64,000 nucleotides of DNA from Arctopsyche grandis (lineage: Eukaryota; Arthropoda; Insecta; Trichoptera; Hydropsychidae). Each line of letters begins with the position of its first letter. Position 1 is the first letter of the stretch. Below, one piece after another: positions 37,260 through 48,711 of this stretch. The DNA lies in contig NC_135361.1 of assembly GCF_051622035.1 (NCBI RefSeq), positions 2,795,001 through 2,859,000 on the forward strand, written 5' to 3'. The notes under the pieces are model-generated. The model made no database searches and had not been told where the DNA came from. It saw only the letters and a list, made by a program, of their open reading frames with translations. A program made the translations under genes and the position numbers.

Positions 37260-38280
37260 ATTTCCAAACAAAGAATTTTTAACAAGCGTCATCACCAATC
37301 ATCTTGTAATTATTATAAAATGATAAATAATGAAAGTACCAAGGTATAGCTTCCATCAATTTATTTCAGTTATTAACTTCGTATTGTTTTCTTATAAAAT
37401 TGAAAATATAAATTAATTATATAATCAATAAAATTATAATATGCATCAATTATATAATATTTAAGTAGGAGAATTTTTTTGACTTCCATTATACAATACT
37501 TTCATATATGTACATTTATTGGAGTTACATATCAAGCTGGCGGTGTGCAAACTCCGGGCTTAACATTTTGAGGATAGTTGCATGCCTGAAATTTAGACGC
37601 ATTTTAATAAATCATTTCACTGAAGTATCGTGTCAAACATTTTACGAAATATACTCACAATGAGGTCAGGATCGAACCACAAGCCATTTGGACAAGTGAA
37701 TAGTTCCACTTTTTCGCAGTAATAAAATTCTGAACAATTGTCAACTTTTGGGAAAAGCATCTGAACATTGGCAGTGACGATTGCGCTGAGTAAGACGACG
37801 ATTGCCAAAATGAATAAACCTACAAATTATTATAATTCATATTACATATTATTGATATTAGAGACATACATGCATATTAAAAATATCAGTACGGTTAGGA
37901 TGTGTCCAAAGCTTATTTTTTTGTACATAAGAGAATATAGTTATTTACGATGATTTTAATTTTGAAAATTGAAACTATTTTAATGTACTCACCCTTCATT
38001 TTTTTCTTCAGTATAGATGAATGCAGTGTAGTGGTAAACGACTTCAATTTCTCTATAGCTATGAATGTTTAAATTGGCTTTATATAGTGACTTTTTATCA
38101 ATAAAAATTCATTAAAAAAGAAATTCCTTAGTTAATCTTAATCAGATAAAATCAAATTTAATGTATTTATATACTTAAAACATTTCTTTAAAGATATATT
38201 TATCTTTAAAGAAATTCTTTAAAGATATAGATCAGTTATTTTGCACACTGATATTTTAGTGTAAAGATCATGTTATTAAT
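37260..38280. repeat. Short duplication block E, end of the array
   Basis: Sister of block C, carrying P7e. A 31-bp tandem copy occurs at the D/E border (about 37,157-37,218), replacing part of the sequence seen in B. Similarity to the array ends near 38,280. Confidence 0.7.
37532..37999 (-). CDS. Short CBM14-related secreted protein lacking the first cysteine, P7e
   Basis: Exons are 37,993-37,999, 37,659-37,819 and 37,532-37,585, giving 73 residues. The signal peptide is MKGLFILAIVVLLSAIVTA. The domain starts VQMLFPKVDNC and, as in P7c, lacks cysteine 1. The rest is DNCSEFYYCEK, FTCPNGLWFDP, ACNYPQN and PGVCTPP. Exon 3 keeps NVKPG, which P7c has lost. The TATA box is at 38,078-38,086. Two loci keeping open frames with the same deletion argue that the short form may be used. 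Confidence 0.75.
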
Positions 38281-39258
38281 GGCATTATGTTTGATAAGAG
38301 AGTAGAAGTAGACAGTGATGTGCTTCTAAAATCTTATTAACCGGCATACATATTGACGAACATTTCCCACCCTTCTCCAATTTTAGGTAGGAACTTTAGC
38401 TTTTCACGCTTTAAAACATCATTTTAGATATAACCAGTGGCAGCTCGTCCATACGCACTGCGGTACTGCAGCACCCCCAAGAAAATTGAGGTAAAAAATT
38501 AATATTATTATATACATAAATGTATGTATATTATATGAAAATATCAATATTATTTAAGCGTGTATTAAGCTCGCCCGCACACCGATACATCCAATAATGA
38601 TCATACATCGCGGTACTAATATCAGAAAGTGAGGCATCGTTTATGATTTTGTGCAGTACGGTTTTCGTTGGAATATGCCGAGTGGGCGAAGGAGGGGCGC
38701 GGGGAGGTAGGTCGCGCTAGAAGCTTGGTCTCGTACTGCCACTCCCGGCTGTACGGACGTATTTTGCGTCGTATGCGCGCGCGTGCCCGACACCTCTCAC
38801 TTTTCGTCATTCCTTCTGCTTTCGTCTTTCCTTCTACACCTCTTACACTTTCTACATTTCTACTCTTCCTTCTAAACCTCACTGTAACAGTTTTATTTCT
38901 TCTAAATTTATTTGGCAAACAAATTTTTTTAAAAGCGATATTTGCACCTATTTTCGAAACAGAATCATGGCTCTAACTGTCAATTAAGCGTATCAAAATC
39001 AAGAGAAGTTGAGGCAATATTTTCAAGACCTTAAATCTTTTTCTGAAAATGCCGATAAAACAATAACAAATTCTACCAATTTACTGAATACATTAAATGA
39101 TTGTTTTTTAGGGTAAAATCAACAAATAAGTGAATAATTTCAAATGTGTTTACCACTTCCAATTAACCCTTTTAAACAAAAACAAAAAAAAGTTTAGCCA
39201 GAAAACTATCCCAATAAATATGTTTCAATAGAAAATACTAAATATAAAATAGTATTAA
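38281..39258. other. Array border and fragment of a hAT-like transposon
   Basis: About 38,290-38,345 is a short repeat found inverted at about 40,680-40,750. From 38,435 a sequence begins CAGTGGCAGCTCGTCCAT, like the end of hAT elements of the CAGTGGCGGCTCGTCC type. A GC-rich stretch (38,660-38,820) and a transposase-like remnant near 38,970-39,110 follow. No right end is seen. Confidence 0.45.
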
Positions 39259-39869
<611 letters not shown>

Positions 39870-41276
39870 TTAACAGTGGGAAAAAATCCCAAATGAAAAT
39901 ACATATTTTTGACTTTGGATTTAAACTGGACGACTACTTAGAGAGATTTGAAAGCTGAAAAGTACTTCAAATGAAAGATAAAATACCCGACTACAGATTC
40001 CAATATTCATTTTGAACAGGAAATTGACATATTTTGAGACATCAACGGAAATATCACCTAGATATAGAAAAATCACGCGATTTAAAAAAAACATATATCT
40101 CCGAATCTCGAGCCAATCAACATTTTTTATTACCAGATTCATGTTCACTGGGCATAAATCTATAAGTAAAGTCATATCTTGTCTCTGAACCAAAAAAAAG
40201 TCGTCATTTGTCGAACAGTGTAATTAATTATAAGTATTCCAAATAGAAAAAAAATCTGACTATTGATTCCAATACTCACTTTTGGCACAGCAATACTAGA
40301 TTTTGAATTTAATACTGCGAAAGCCAAAAATCTGTTATAATTGCTCATTTTTTAAAACGTTCATATCTCTTTAACGAGAGCAAGCCAACAAAAATCATTA
40401 TCATATTCGAATTCAGTGGATCAAACATAGTAAAGATTAATAAGTCTCCTCTCCGGTAAGTAAAAATGTGACTTTTTATTGCTCAGTGTTATTTGTAGAA
40501 GCTACTTTATTACAAGCTTTTTTTACAATGCATTCATAAAAATCACCACAAAACAACGAAGTGACAAATACAAAATTTCGTGTTTTCCTTTTTTTTTAAA
40601 TAATTATGAGTATGGAAAGAGCAATAAATATCTCCATAAATTTAAATTTGAAAAAAATGTAATAAATTAATTGGTTCGCCAAGATGCATGCCGGTAAATA
40701 AGATTTTTGAACCACATCACTGTCTACTTCTACTATCTTCTTATCCAATGTAATGCTATCGGGCATGTAATAACTATTATAAATTAATATCAAAATAATT
40801 TTATCAATTCAAATTTTGTTTCTGACGTATTGTTGAATTAATTATCTACACTTCGATTAAATCTAGATTTTCTGTTTGTCTGTTTCATCTACTATTCTGG
40901 ACCCATTACATTATTATTGGTGCATTTTCGCTATTTTTTTGGATTGTTGGTATTTCCAATAAAATATTTGTTTAAATCACGACCGTAGCCAGAAACACAG
41001 GCACAACCCCTCCCCTGTATCCCAAGCGCTAATAAAATAAGCTTTTATAAGCTTTTTGAAATTCCTATAATTCGTGGAAAATTAGGACTAGTCTATATAC
41101 ATATGTAGGTATTTCATTCCAAATTGATCCTTTTCGATTTCAAATTCACATTGAAAAGGAGTCAATTTGAAATTAAAAACGGTCAATTTGGAATTAAAAA
41201 CCTGTATAAATATTAGGTGCATATTCTCAGGCACATTAAAAATAAATATTTATAAAGGGAAGTTATACAACTAGAA
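39870..41276. other. Gene-free AT-rich spacer with an RTE scrap
   Basis: At 40,719-40,800 the minus strand reads YNSYYMPDSITLDKKIVEVD, a short remnant of the RTE protein seen at 9.3-11 kb. Nothing else is recognised. Confidence 0.5.
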
Positions 41277-43002
41277 CAGGCATCGGCAACCTATAATCCG
41301 CGGGTCACCAAGTGACCTATATGATAATTTCAAGTGACCCATTTTAATATGTCAAAATTGGCAATTTAAGTATAGAAATATAATCCTAATAATCCTAAGA
41401 GAACGGAAATTTCAGGTCAAATTGAAAGACCAAATGTCAACTCAGGGGGACATCTACGCCGGAGTTCCCCAAGGCTCTATCCTCGGCCCCACACTATTCA
41501 ACCTTTACACACACGACATACCCACTCCCACCCATAGATACACAAACATCGCGCAATACGCCGACGACACTGCCATCTTAGCAAGCTCCATTTGCCCCAA
41601 GGGAGTCTCGCTTGCCCTCCAGAAGTACTCGGACCAACTAGTAGCGTGGTACGATAAATGGCTGATGAAAATCAACCCGGATAAAAGTCAGGCAATATTC
41701 TTCTCCAGACGTAAAAAACGGCGTAAACCAGCCAAGCCAGTAATCATAAATGACAAACCAGTCAACTGGACCAAGTCTACCCGCTACCTGGGGGTAATAA
41801 TCGACCAGAAACTAACCTGGAAACCCCACATCACCAATGTGGTGCGTAGAGCTAGGGCAGTTACGTCAAAGCTTTACCCACTATGTAAACACAACAGCAA
41901 ACTCTCGCTTAAAAACAAGTGTTTGCTGTACAAATCCATCATCCGCCCACAAATCACATATGCGAGCCCCGTCTGGGCTCACACAGCCATCTCCAACAAA
42001 TCAATACTCAAATTACAGACTGTCCAAAACAAATTGTTGCGTGCCGCGGGAAACTATGACTGGTACACAAGAAACACTATTATTCACAACGACCTAAGCA
42101 CTGACTACCTTGACAAACACGTACACAAACTTGCCGTGAACTACTTCAAGTCTCTCGGCAAGATAGACAACGCCCTGATCAACTCCCTCAGTGAGACCAA
42201 ACTCACGTTTAATCAAAGGCCCATCGACATTTTGAAGACGGGTATAGGCTAAAATTAGCATCAGTTAAATTAAACAAATCACCACCGAACGGTCCCAAAC
42301 CAGCTAACCACCCACTAACACACTAACCCCGACAATATCCCACAGATGATGCACTAATTTTGCTTAGTGTTCTAGCCTGACAAACGATCAACAAGCGAGC
42401 AGCCGCCAGCCCGCACTACAATATCAACGAGAGATCGATCTTATATAAAACGTTCGATAGATAGGTCAAGGGAGTGTCACTACCCGAGAAAACTATCGTT
42501 AAAATGTAGCCACAAAGAAGAAGAAGTATAGAAATGATTTCAAAAGTTCAACGTTGTGAACGGATATTATCAAAACAATAACAGATTTAATAAAAACAAT
42601 AACAGATTTAGAAAAAAATCTGATATTATTTAAATCTCTCATCATATCAACGTGTTGGACATCTTCCTACAAAATTGTCATATCTTAAAAAAATCATTTT
42701 AAGTAAACATATGAGCAACTTAACTATCGAAAATCCAAACGCTTGTATTCGTCTTAAGGCGATTAAACTAGACTTGATTTAATTGACGTCTCAAATTCAG
42801 AATCAGGTGAGCCATTCAATATTAAAATTCAGTATTTTATTTCGTTTTGTTATTTTATGTTTAAAACATTGTAATTATTTTCTTAGTAAAATTTATCTTA
42901 ATCTAAAAGACTGTTTTAAAATGAAAATACCCACTGACCCGAAACATCTTTTTAATAGTGACATTTTTTTTATTTTGAACCATAAAAGGTTGCAGACGCC
43001 TG
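41277..43002 (+). mobile_element. hAT-like element carrying a LINE insertion
   Basis: Ends are CAGGCATCGGCAACC and the inverse of CAGGCGTCTGCAACC, flanked by the perfect 8-bp duplication AACTAGAA (41,269-41,276 and 43,003-43,010). Without the LINE the element is about 570 bp, too short for a transposase, so it is an internally deleted copy. Confidence 0.8.
41380..42523 (+). mobile_element. Jockey-like LINE, 5'-truncated, inside the hAT-like element
   Basis: The open frame to 42,252 has AGVPQGSILGPTLFNLY, QYADDTAIL, and the C-terminal pattern RYLGVIID ... ITYASPVWAH of Jockey ORF2. It is GC-richer than its surroundings. The 12-bp duplication AAGTATAGAAAT flanks it (41,368-41,379 and 42,524-42,535). 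The tail ends in GAAGAAG instead of poly(A). Intact duplication and frame imply a fairly recent insertion. Confidence 0.85.
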
Positions 43003-43246
43003 AACTAGAATATCAAGATGAATAGAATAATTCATTTTTCTTTATTATAACTTTTTCGGACCATATTGTCAAATTCATTTTTGCTTTTTTTTCGAAAAAA
43101 AAATTATGTCAGCTCTAGATAGTTAGGTAGTAAGTGTACATATGTAGATAAATGTGTAATTAAATTTAAAAAAAAATGGTTGTACATTAAATTTTCCCAT
43201 ATTTATTTATTTCATTTCAAGTTGCAAAATACATAAATCAAAATAA

Positions 43247-43735
43247 TTAATCTTCATTTTCTTCGAATAGTTCGTCCATAATTAAAGTAGCGTTCGGTGG
43301 TTTGCAGGTACCTTCTGGAACGTTCTGTGGCCAGTCGCACACCTACATAAAATAATGTATAAAAGATCGATAAGACATCATGTAAATATTTTGATTTATA
43401 TTTAATTCCCTATAAACACTTACGCCAACAGTCGGATTGAACCATGTACCATTCAAGCACGGAGCTAGAGTGGCTCCATTCGTATCACAAATGTAGAAGG
43501 TGGAACAATCATCAACATTTGGTACAGTAACTGCATCACTACCTGGTGGAACTATTGGGCAGTTTGGAGCTCTCACTCCAAAACTCCCTTCTTCGTTGAG
43601 ATTAGTCGCTAATATCACTCCAAAAGCGGCAATCAACACAACACACACACCGTATTCTGAAATTGTTATAATAAATAGTTACAGATTCATTTGATTACGT
43701 ATTGTAATGTTAATAATTAAAATTATACCTTTCAT
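43247..43735 (-). CDS. Small secreted CBM14 chitin-binding protein, P8
   Basis: Exons are 43,729-43,735 (ATGAAAG), 43,424-43,656 and 43,247-43,342, giving 111 residues. The signal peptide MKEYGVCVVLIAAFGVILA is followed by NLNEEGSFGV, then a six-cysteine CBM14 domain (PNCPIVPPGSDA, DDCSTFYICDT, APCLNGTWFNP, VCDWPQN, EGTCKPP) and an acidic tail (DELFEENED). The N-terminal extension resembles that of P1 at the other end of the cluster. I see no strong TATA box. An extra cysteine lies within the signal peptide. Confidence 0.88.
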
Positions 43736-45314
43736 GATGAATGCAAAGACAACGTCTACGCTCTAACTTTACGCAGACACTGGTATATGTTCAGAAACAA
43801 GATTTTATCAAGAGAATCAAAGATAATCTATACGTATTATATATAATATAATATAATGGACGGAATTTGAAAACGAAATCTAATCTTGATATTTAAGGTA
43901 GATGTGAGATTAATACACACATTTTATGCACTCTGTACTATTCTGCACAATGTGTAATCTGTATCCAATTTGATCACGAATTCATTGTATTGATATATTT
44001 GTATACAAATCAAAGAATGGTGTGAAAACAGAATGGAAAACCAAGAACAGTTTAATAAATTATAATTGAATTCCGATTATTATATCTTTACCAGATTGGA
44101 CATGATTTGTTTCTCAAATGTGATCCAAAAGGCTGTACAGAATTTGATCCTAAAACTGCTTTTATGTAATGATTTGTCTCATTTTTCATGTGTGAATAAC
44201 AAATATGGTAACTTATCTATAATAGAATCGCAGCCATTCATCTGATTATATTATACAACACAGGAAGGTGTTCACGTGAATGTCAGACTTTTTGAAATCG
44301 ACAAAGATAACAGTATTAATTTTGGATAATCGAAAATTGATGAGCTATTATATGTATATTTTATCAGATTGGGTAATATTTTAAATAGTAAAAAAACAGT
44401 ATTGGCTGAACCATCTAGCGATCAATAACATTTTATTAAATCATTATATTACATTTTTAATATTGAGAATAATATTCTTTTTATTTATTAATATAATACC
44501 ATTACATGTACATATTTGATCACAAAAGAATTGATTTTTTATTTATCTTTCAAAATAATTTGAAAATTCTACATCGAATATGGACGTAGTTGTACTTAAT
44601 TAATATACATACAATAATAATTAGATTTAAAATAGTAATAATTTCATTATGCTAGCAATAAACACTATCAGACGGGAAACGTTGGCATATTTGGATGGGT
44701 GTGTAAACAAACAATTATTGCAAAAAAATGAATAATAATTGTTGATTGTAACATTTTTATAGAAGAACAGTCTTTGACATGTTTCTAGGGTGGCCGTTGG
44801 GTATAAAAGTTTAAAATAAATATAATAAAATAAACTAAATCGAAAACAATTGCGAGCCATTTTATCCCTAGGAACACCAGCCCAGTCAAAACAACTGTCA
44901 TCTGTAAAATGTTATGCATTTGAAGAAATCAATACTTAAGTATTCAAAAGTAGCATATCGATATTTAAGAACAATAAAGAAATATAAGTATCCTATACAT
45001 TCATAGATTAACACTTAATTAATATTCAATTCACCAAAAAACCGGTATAAAATACATTTGAAAACGTAAAATTAAAAGAATACAGTGGCTTTAGAATTTT
45101 TCATACGAATGACTTGGCCTTGTGGCGATAGATTTATAATGATAATAAAAATAAAAAATATTTTTATATAATAAATGTATACATTTAAAAATACTTTTGA
45201 TTGCGCTTCATCTATTTAATTAATCAATAATGATAATAATAATAATAAATTATATGATTTATTTTATACAAGGTTTGTTTCGTGAGAATTCATTACGACT
45301 TCCGTGTTCCATGT
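43736..45314. other. Gene-free AT-rich spacer between P8 and the allatotropin gene
   Basis: No gene, RNA or element is recognised. It marks the right limit of the CBM14 cluster and includes the 3' UTR of the next gene. Confidence 0.4.
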
Positions 45315-47581
45315 TCAGTACATGTTCCTTAGCAGTTCGTCCGGAGAGATCATGCCATCCTGAAACATTAATAACATTAGCACCATCGAACTTAAGTTTT
45401 TGCACCTGTATTTAATAGTATTGGTACCTGGTTGGTGTCCATGAACTTGCGAACAACAGTCCTGGTGAGTTCAGGATTGTTCAAGAGCTCGTCAACGAAC
45501 CAATCGATGGGCACACTGAAAATAATTTTAATCATGAATTTTAAACCATTAAAAAACTTTCTGCACGTTATATTTGGTATATATATTTGCTATATATAAA
45601 CGGTTGATTAATGTTTTCACTAACTGTACAATTTATCATTAAATTAGTGAAATAATTAACACAATTACATCACCTCACTAAGATTAATAGTATGTGTTCT
45701 GATTGTATACATACAATTTTGCACACTCTTTTTGATTACATATAGACTAAAATAAAATTATAAACACATAAAACATCATAACATGATGTTTTATGTGTTT
45801 ATAAGTTAATGTTTATGTGTTTATGAGTTATGGACGTGCGAATTCCATTGGATCCGTATTGTTTGAGCGTGTGGAATCTATGGTCGACTTGGGTATCACT
45901 TTTGATCCTCAATTCACCTTTCACAACCACATCAAGACAGTCGCTGACGTTTCCTTTCGTCGACTTGGATTTGTCTTGAGATATGCTAGATTATTCTCCA
46001 ACCCCTTGTCTTCTCGCTTGTTAGAAGTAAGCTAGAGTATAATGCGATTGTGTGGAATCCGCATGAAGGAAACTACTCTCTTATTACCGAAAAAGTGCAA
46101 AAAGCATTTCATCGTTTTCTTTATAAGAAAGAGTATGGGTACTACCCATATCTCTATCCTACTTCTTTCCTTTTGGGCATGCTTGGGTATAATTCCCTTG
46201 AACTTCAGAGAAACTTCTCGTTAATTCGTTTCGTTCTCCAGCTATTGCGTGGTATACGTCATGCCCGTTGTTGCTGGAACAGTTGGGACTTTATGTCCCT
46301 AATAATTATGTGCGTGGTAGACATCATCATTTGATGGTTGTACCTGCTGCTCACACAGTTCTTTTTTGAATGGCTCCTATTCCAAGAGCTATTCGACTTC
46401 TCAATGAAATTGTTGCTGCCGTCCCTGAATGTGATATTTTCCACCTTGGTGAGCGTAGATTATCGAATGTTATTTTAACATATTTATCTGGTAACCTGCG
46501 CTCATCATTACTTTCTTAATTTGAATGTGATGTATGAGTCTTAATCTACTCTCTTCCATTTGGGCCTCGCTGTGATTTTATTTATTTTTATTCATATTTT
46601 GTTTTATTTATTTTACTTTTTCTTTCTGCTTTGTACATTTTTATGTACTATTTTAATTGTATTATTATTTTCCTTTTGTTACTTTATTATTATTATTTTA
46701 TTTTACCATGTTTTCTGCTTTTTAATTTGTCTGTTTTTTACTTATTTTACTTGTATTTATATATTTGTTAAATGTAGGCCATTATGGCGCATTAGGTTCT
46801 TCCTATAATGCCACAATGGTCCAAAACTATTAATAAATAACCAATAAAAAATAAAAAAAACATGTAATTACATGTAGTTTGAAAAAAAAAACATTTAGTT
46901 TGAGATTTTTGGATGATAATAATTTTGAAGTTGTTTTATTATGTAAATTTATGCTTCAAAAGTGTATTTTTATGTGCAGTGCCGGTTTTAGGGGGGGGCT
47001 GGTTCGGGCGGCGTCCGAGGGCGCCAAATAAGTTAGGGCGCCGCACGATGCGCCAAAGGCGCTCTAAAATTTAAAATTGGAGCGCCAGAAGCCATACAAA
47101 ATTTTAGATTAGAGCTCTTCAAGCCGAAATTTTTTTTAAGGGTATTTAGAAAAAAATTCCCGAGAGCGCCATTGGGTGTAAGACCGGCACTGGTTATGTG
47201 GGACCTAATTATGTATATAAGTTACCTTTCTGGGAGTTTATCTTCCAATTGATCAAGGAAACCGTGATCTTGGGGTGTGTCCAACATGTCCAAAAAGTTA
47301 TCTGTGGGTCCCATTCCGATGCCTGCAACGGAAAACATAACTTCTAGTACTGTTTATAATTTATGAATTTTGACTCCATTTTAAGTTGCTTTACCATTGA
47401 TTGGTTCTTGTCCATGAAGAGTTAGTCCCCTCTTGCCAAATCCACGAGCCGTCATCATCTCGGTGTTCTTGAACCCTCTGGTAGCCCTCGGTTGCTTGGT
47501 TCTGGGCAGAGACCTAGCACCGGCAGCAAGAGCCAACCAAAGGCTGAGGGCAGCGACGATCATATGAATAGACAGCCTCAT
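45315..47581 (-). CDS. Allatotropin neuropeptide precursor
   Basis: Coding exons are 47,395-47,581, 47,226-47,322, 45,428-45,515 and 45,315-45,359, giving 138 residues with matching phases (1, 2, 0). The start is the ATG just inside the acceptor at 47,585, so 5' UTR exons lie upstream. A signal peptide ([20 protein letters not shown]) is followed by RTKQPRATR, then [13 protein letters not shown], an amidation glycine and KR cleavage. The core peptide differs by one residue (Thr for Val) from the moth form I recall. The C-terminal part ([41 protein letters not shown]) matches the conserved precursor end. Allatotropin stimulates juvenile hormone synthesis and muscle in insects. Introns carry a LINE fragment and a MITE. 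Confidence 0.93.
45802..46857 (+). mobile_element. 5'-truncated LINE in an intron of the allatotropin gene
   Basis: It is a partial copy of the LINE at 53.15-55.98 kb: it starts at MSYGRANS, continues [20 protein letters not shown] and shares the UTR end CACAATGGTCCAAAAC. Small deletions and frame changes show it is dead. It lies antisense to the host gene. A hairpin (45,762-45,800) sits at its 5' junction. Confidence 0.85.
46977..47192 (+). mobile_element. hAT-type MITE (CAGTGCCGG family), copy 5, in an allatotropin intron
   Basis: Ends CAGTGCCGG and CCGGCACTG; flanks TTTATGTG and GTTATGTG (7 of 8 match). Its end lies only 34 bases from the donor site of the second coding exon. Confidence 0.8.
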
Positions 47582-47649
47582 TTTCTGGAACAAAACAAAT
47601 AAAATAAAACGTTATTTAAAATTATTAAAAATTTATATTATGTATTAAT

Positions 47650-48010
47650 TGATGCGGTGCAAACGATCGAAAAGCGCCAGACAGACTGAACCACAGATTA
47701 ACGACACGTGTACCTTATGCGTGCGCACTGCTCGCACTTACACTAAGCGAAATCTATCCGAAGTCCCTGTATACGTTCTATGCTTCTGATACTTAATTCT
47801 GATACTAGTTCCGAATTTTTCCTTATTAAATTATTAAAAACTCGCCAGAAAGATCCAATTTTAATAATTGCATCTGTGCACATCGAAAGGTCACTCGTCA
47901 TCTGATGTGCAATTTTTCATTCACGAAGTCGAGAATTGCGTTTAAAGCCGCCATCCAGTTAATCTGTGGTTCAATCTGTCTGGCGCTTTTCGATCGTTTG
48001 CACCAAACCC
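47650..48010 (-). mobile_element. GGTGCAAACGATCGA-type DNA transposon, copy 2
   Basis: Inverted ends as at 19,620-19,990, and flanked by the perfect 8-bp duplication GTATTAAT (47,642-47,649 and 48,011-48,018). It sits just upstream of the first coding exon of allatotropin, in its 5' intron or promoter zone. Confidence 0.8.
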
Positions 48011-48468
48011 GTATTAATACATCATAGCTCAAATGTAAGAACATACATCTAACAATTTGCTATGGTTGAATACAATGATGATTATTAATACGGGTATATA
48101 TCTCTAATCATTCGACAATTTAATTAATCTATAAGCTTTAGCTCATCAATCAAATTTGTTCACTGTAATAATTCAAACATGAGAGCGACGTAGCTAATAT
48201 GCAAACAAGCAGTTGCCCCGAATTGACTATCATGAAATATCTATGCACATGATGTAATAAAATTTATAATTTATATTTATATATATTTTAATAGTTGATT
48301 ATTGTTGAATTTTTAATGGTCATTTGGAAAATGCATAATAAATAATTCAACTGTGCTGAAAAGATGCATTAAATTGAATGAATCACATGAAACTTTAAAG
48401 GTGTTATATTGCGGGACGGTGATGGTGAAATGAGACAGGGGGAGCTATTTTAAACAATATTTATTTTC

Positions 48469-48711
48469 ATGGCTAGTTTTACAAAATGTTTGGCTTTTTA
48501 TTTTACATCGCTTCGTTTTGGTCATAATTTTTCACTAAAGCAAGCACATAAACCTGTGTATGTTCCAATTTCGTCTACATTGGAATCAAAATTTCTAGCG
48601 TTGGGCTTAATTCACTTTCGCACTTATCCAGGAAGAGATTGCTTTATGCAAGTTTATGAACCATTTGTGGGTGTACCATTTTATGACAGCGGGGTCAGTT
48701 TACTGGGGTAA
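48469..48711 (+). CDS. Orphan open frame, 80 codons
   Basis: The frame starts MASFTKCLAFYFTSLRFGHN and ends just after a possible donor (GGGGTAAGT, about 48,706). It is GC-richer than its surroundings and contains FRTYPGRDCFMQVYEPFVGV. I recognise no family and see no partner exons. It may be a transposon or viral scrap, a lone exon, or chance. Confidence 0.2.
   Translation: MASFTKCLAFYFTSLRFGHNFSLKQAHKPVYVPISSTLESKFLALGLIHFRTYPGRDCFMQVYEPFVGVPFYDSGVSLLG

Larger units (their letters stand above)
32037..37260. repeat. Tandem segmental duplication, block D with leader
   Basis: The leader and first part match block A in detail, including the minisatellite form. From about 36.3 kb it follows block B, for example the segment at 36,880-36,960 that block A lacks. 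It looks like an A/B recombinant from unequal exchange. A 19-bp tandem copy occurs at about 35,908-35,944. Confidence 0.8.

Noticed and set aside
20988-38280. CRISPR-like array or satellite DNA
   Set aside because: The repeat units are several kilobases long and carry genes with introns; this is segmental duplication in an animal genome.
38622-38976. Overlapping frames on both strands in a GC-rich patch
   Set aside because: They fall inside a hAT-like fragment, and both strands are open because the patch has few stops. No family pattern is seen.
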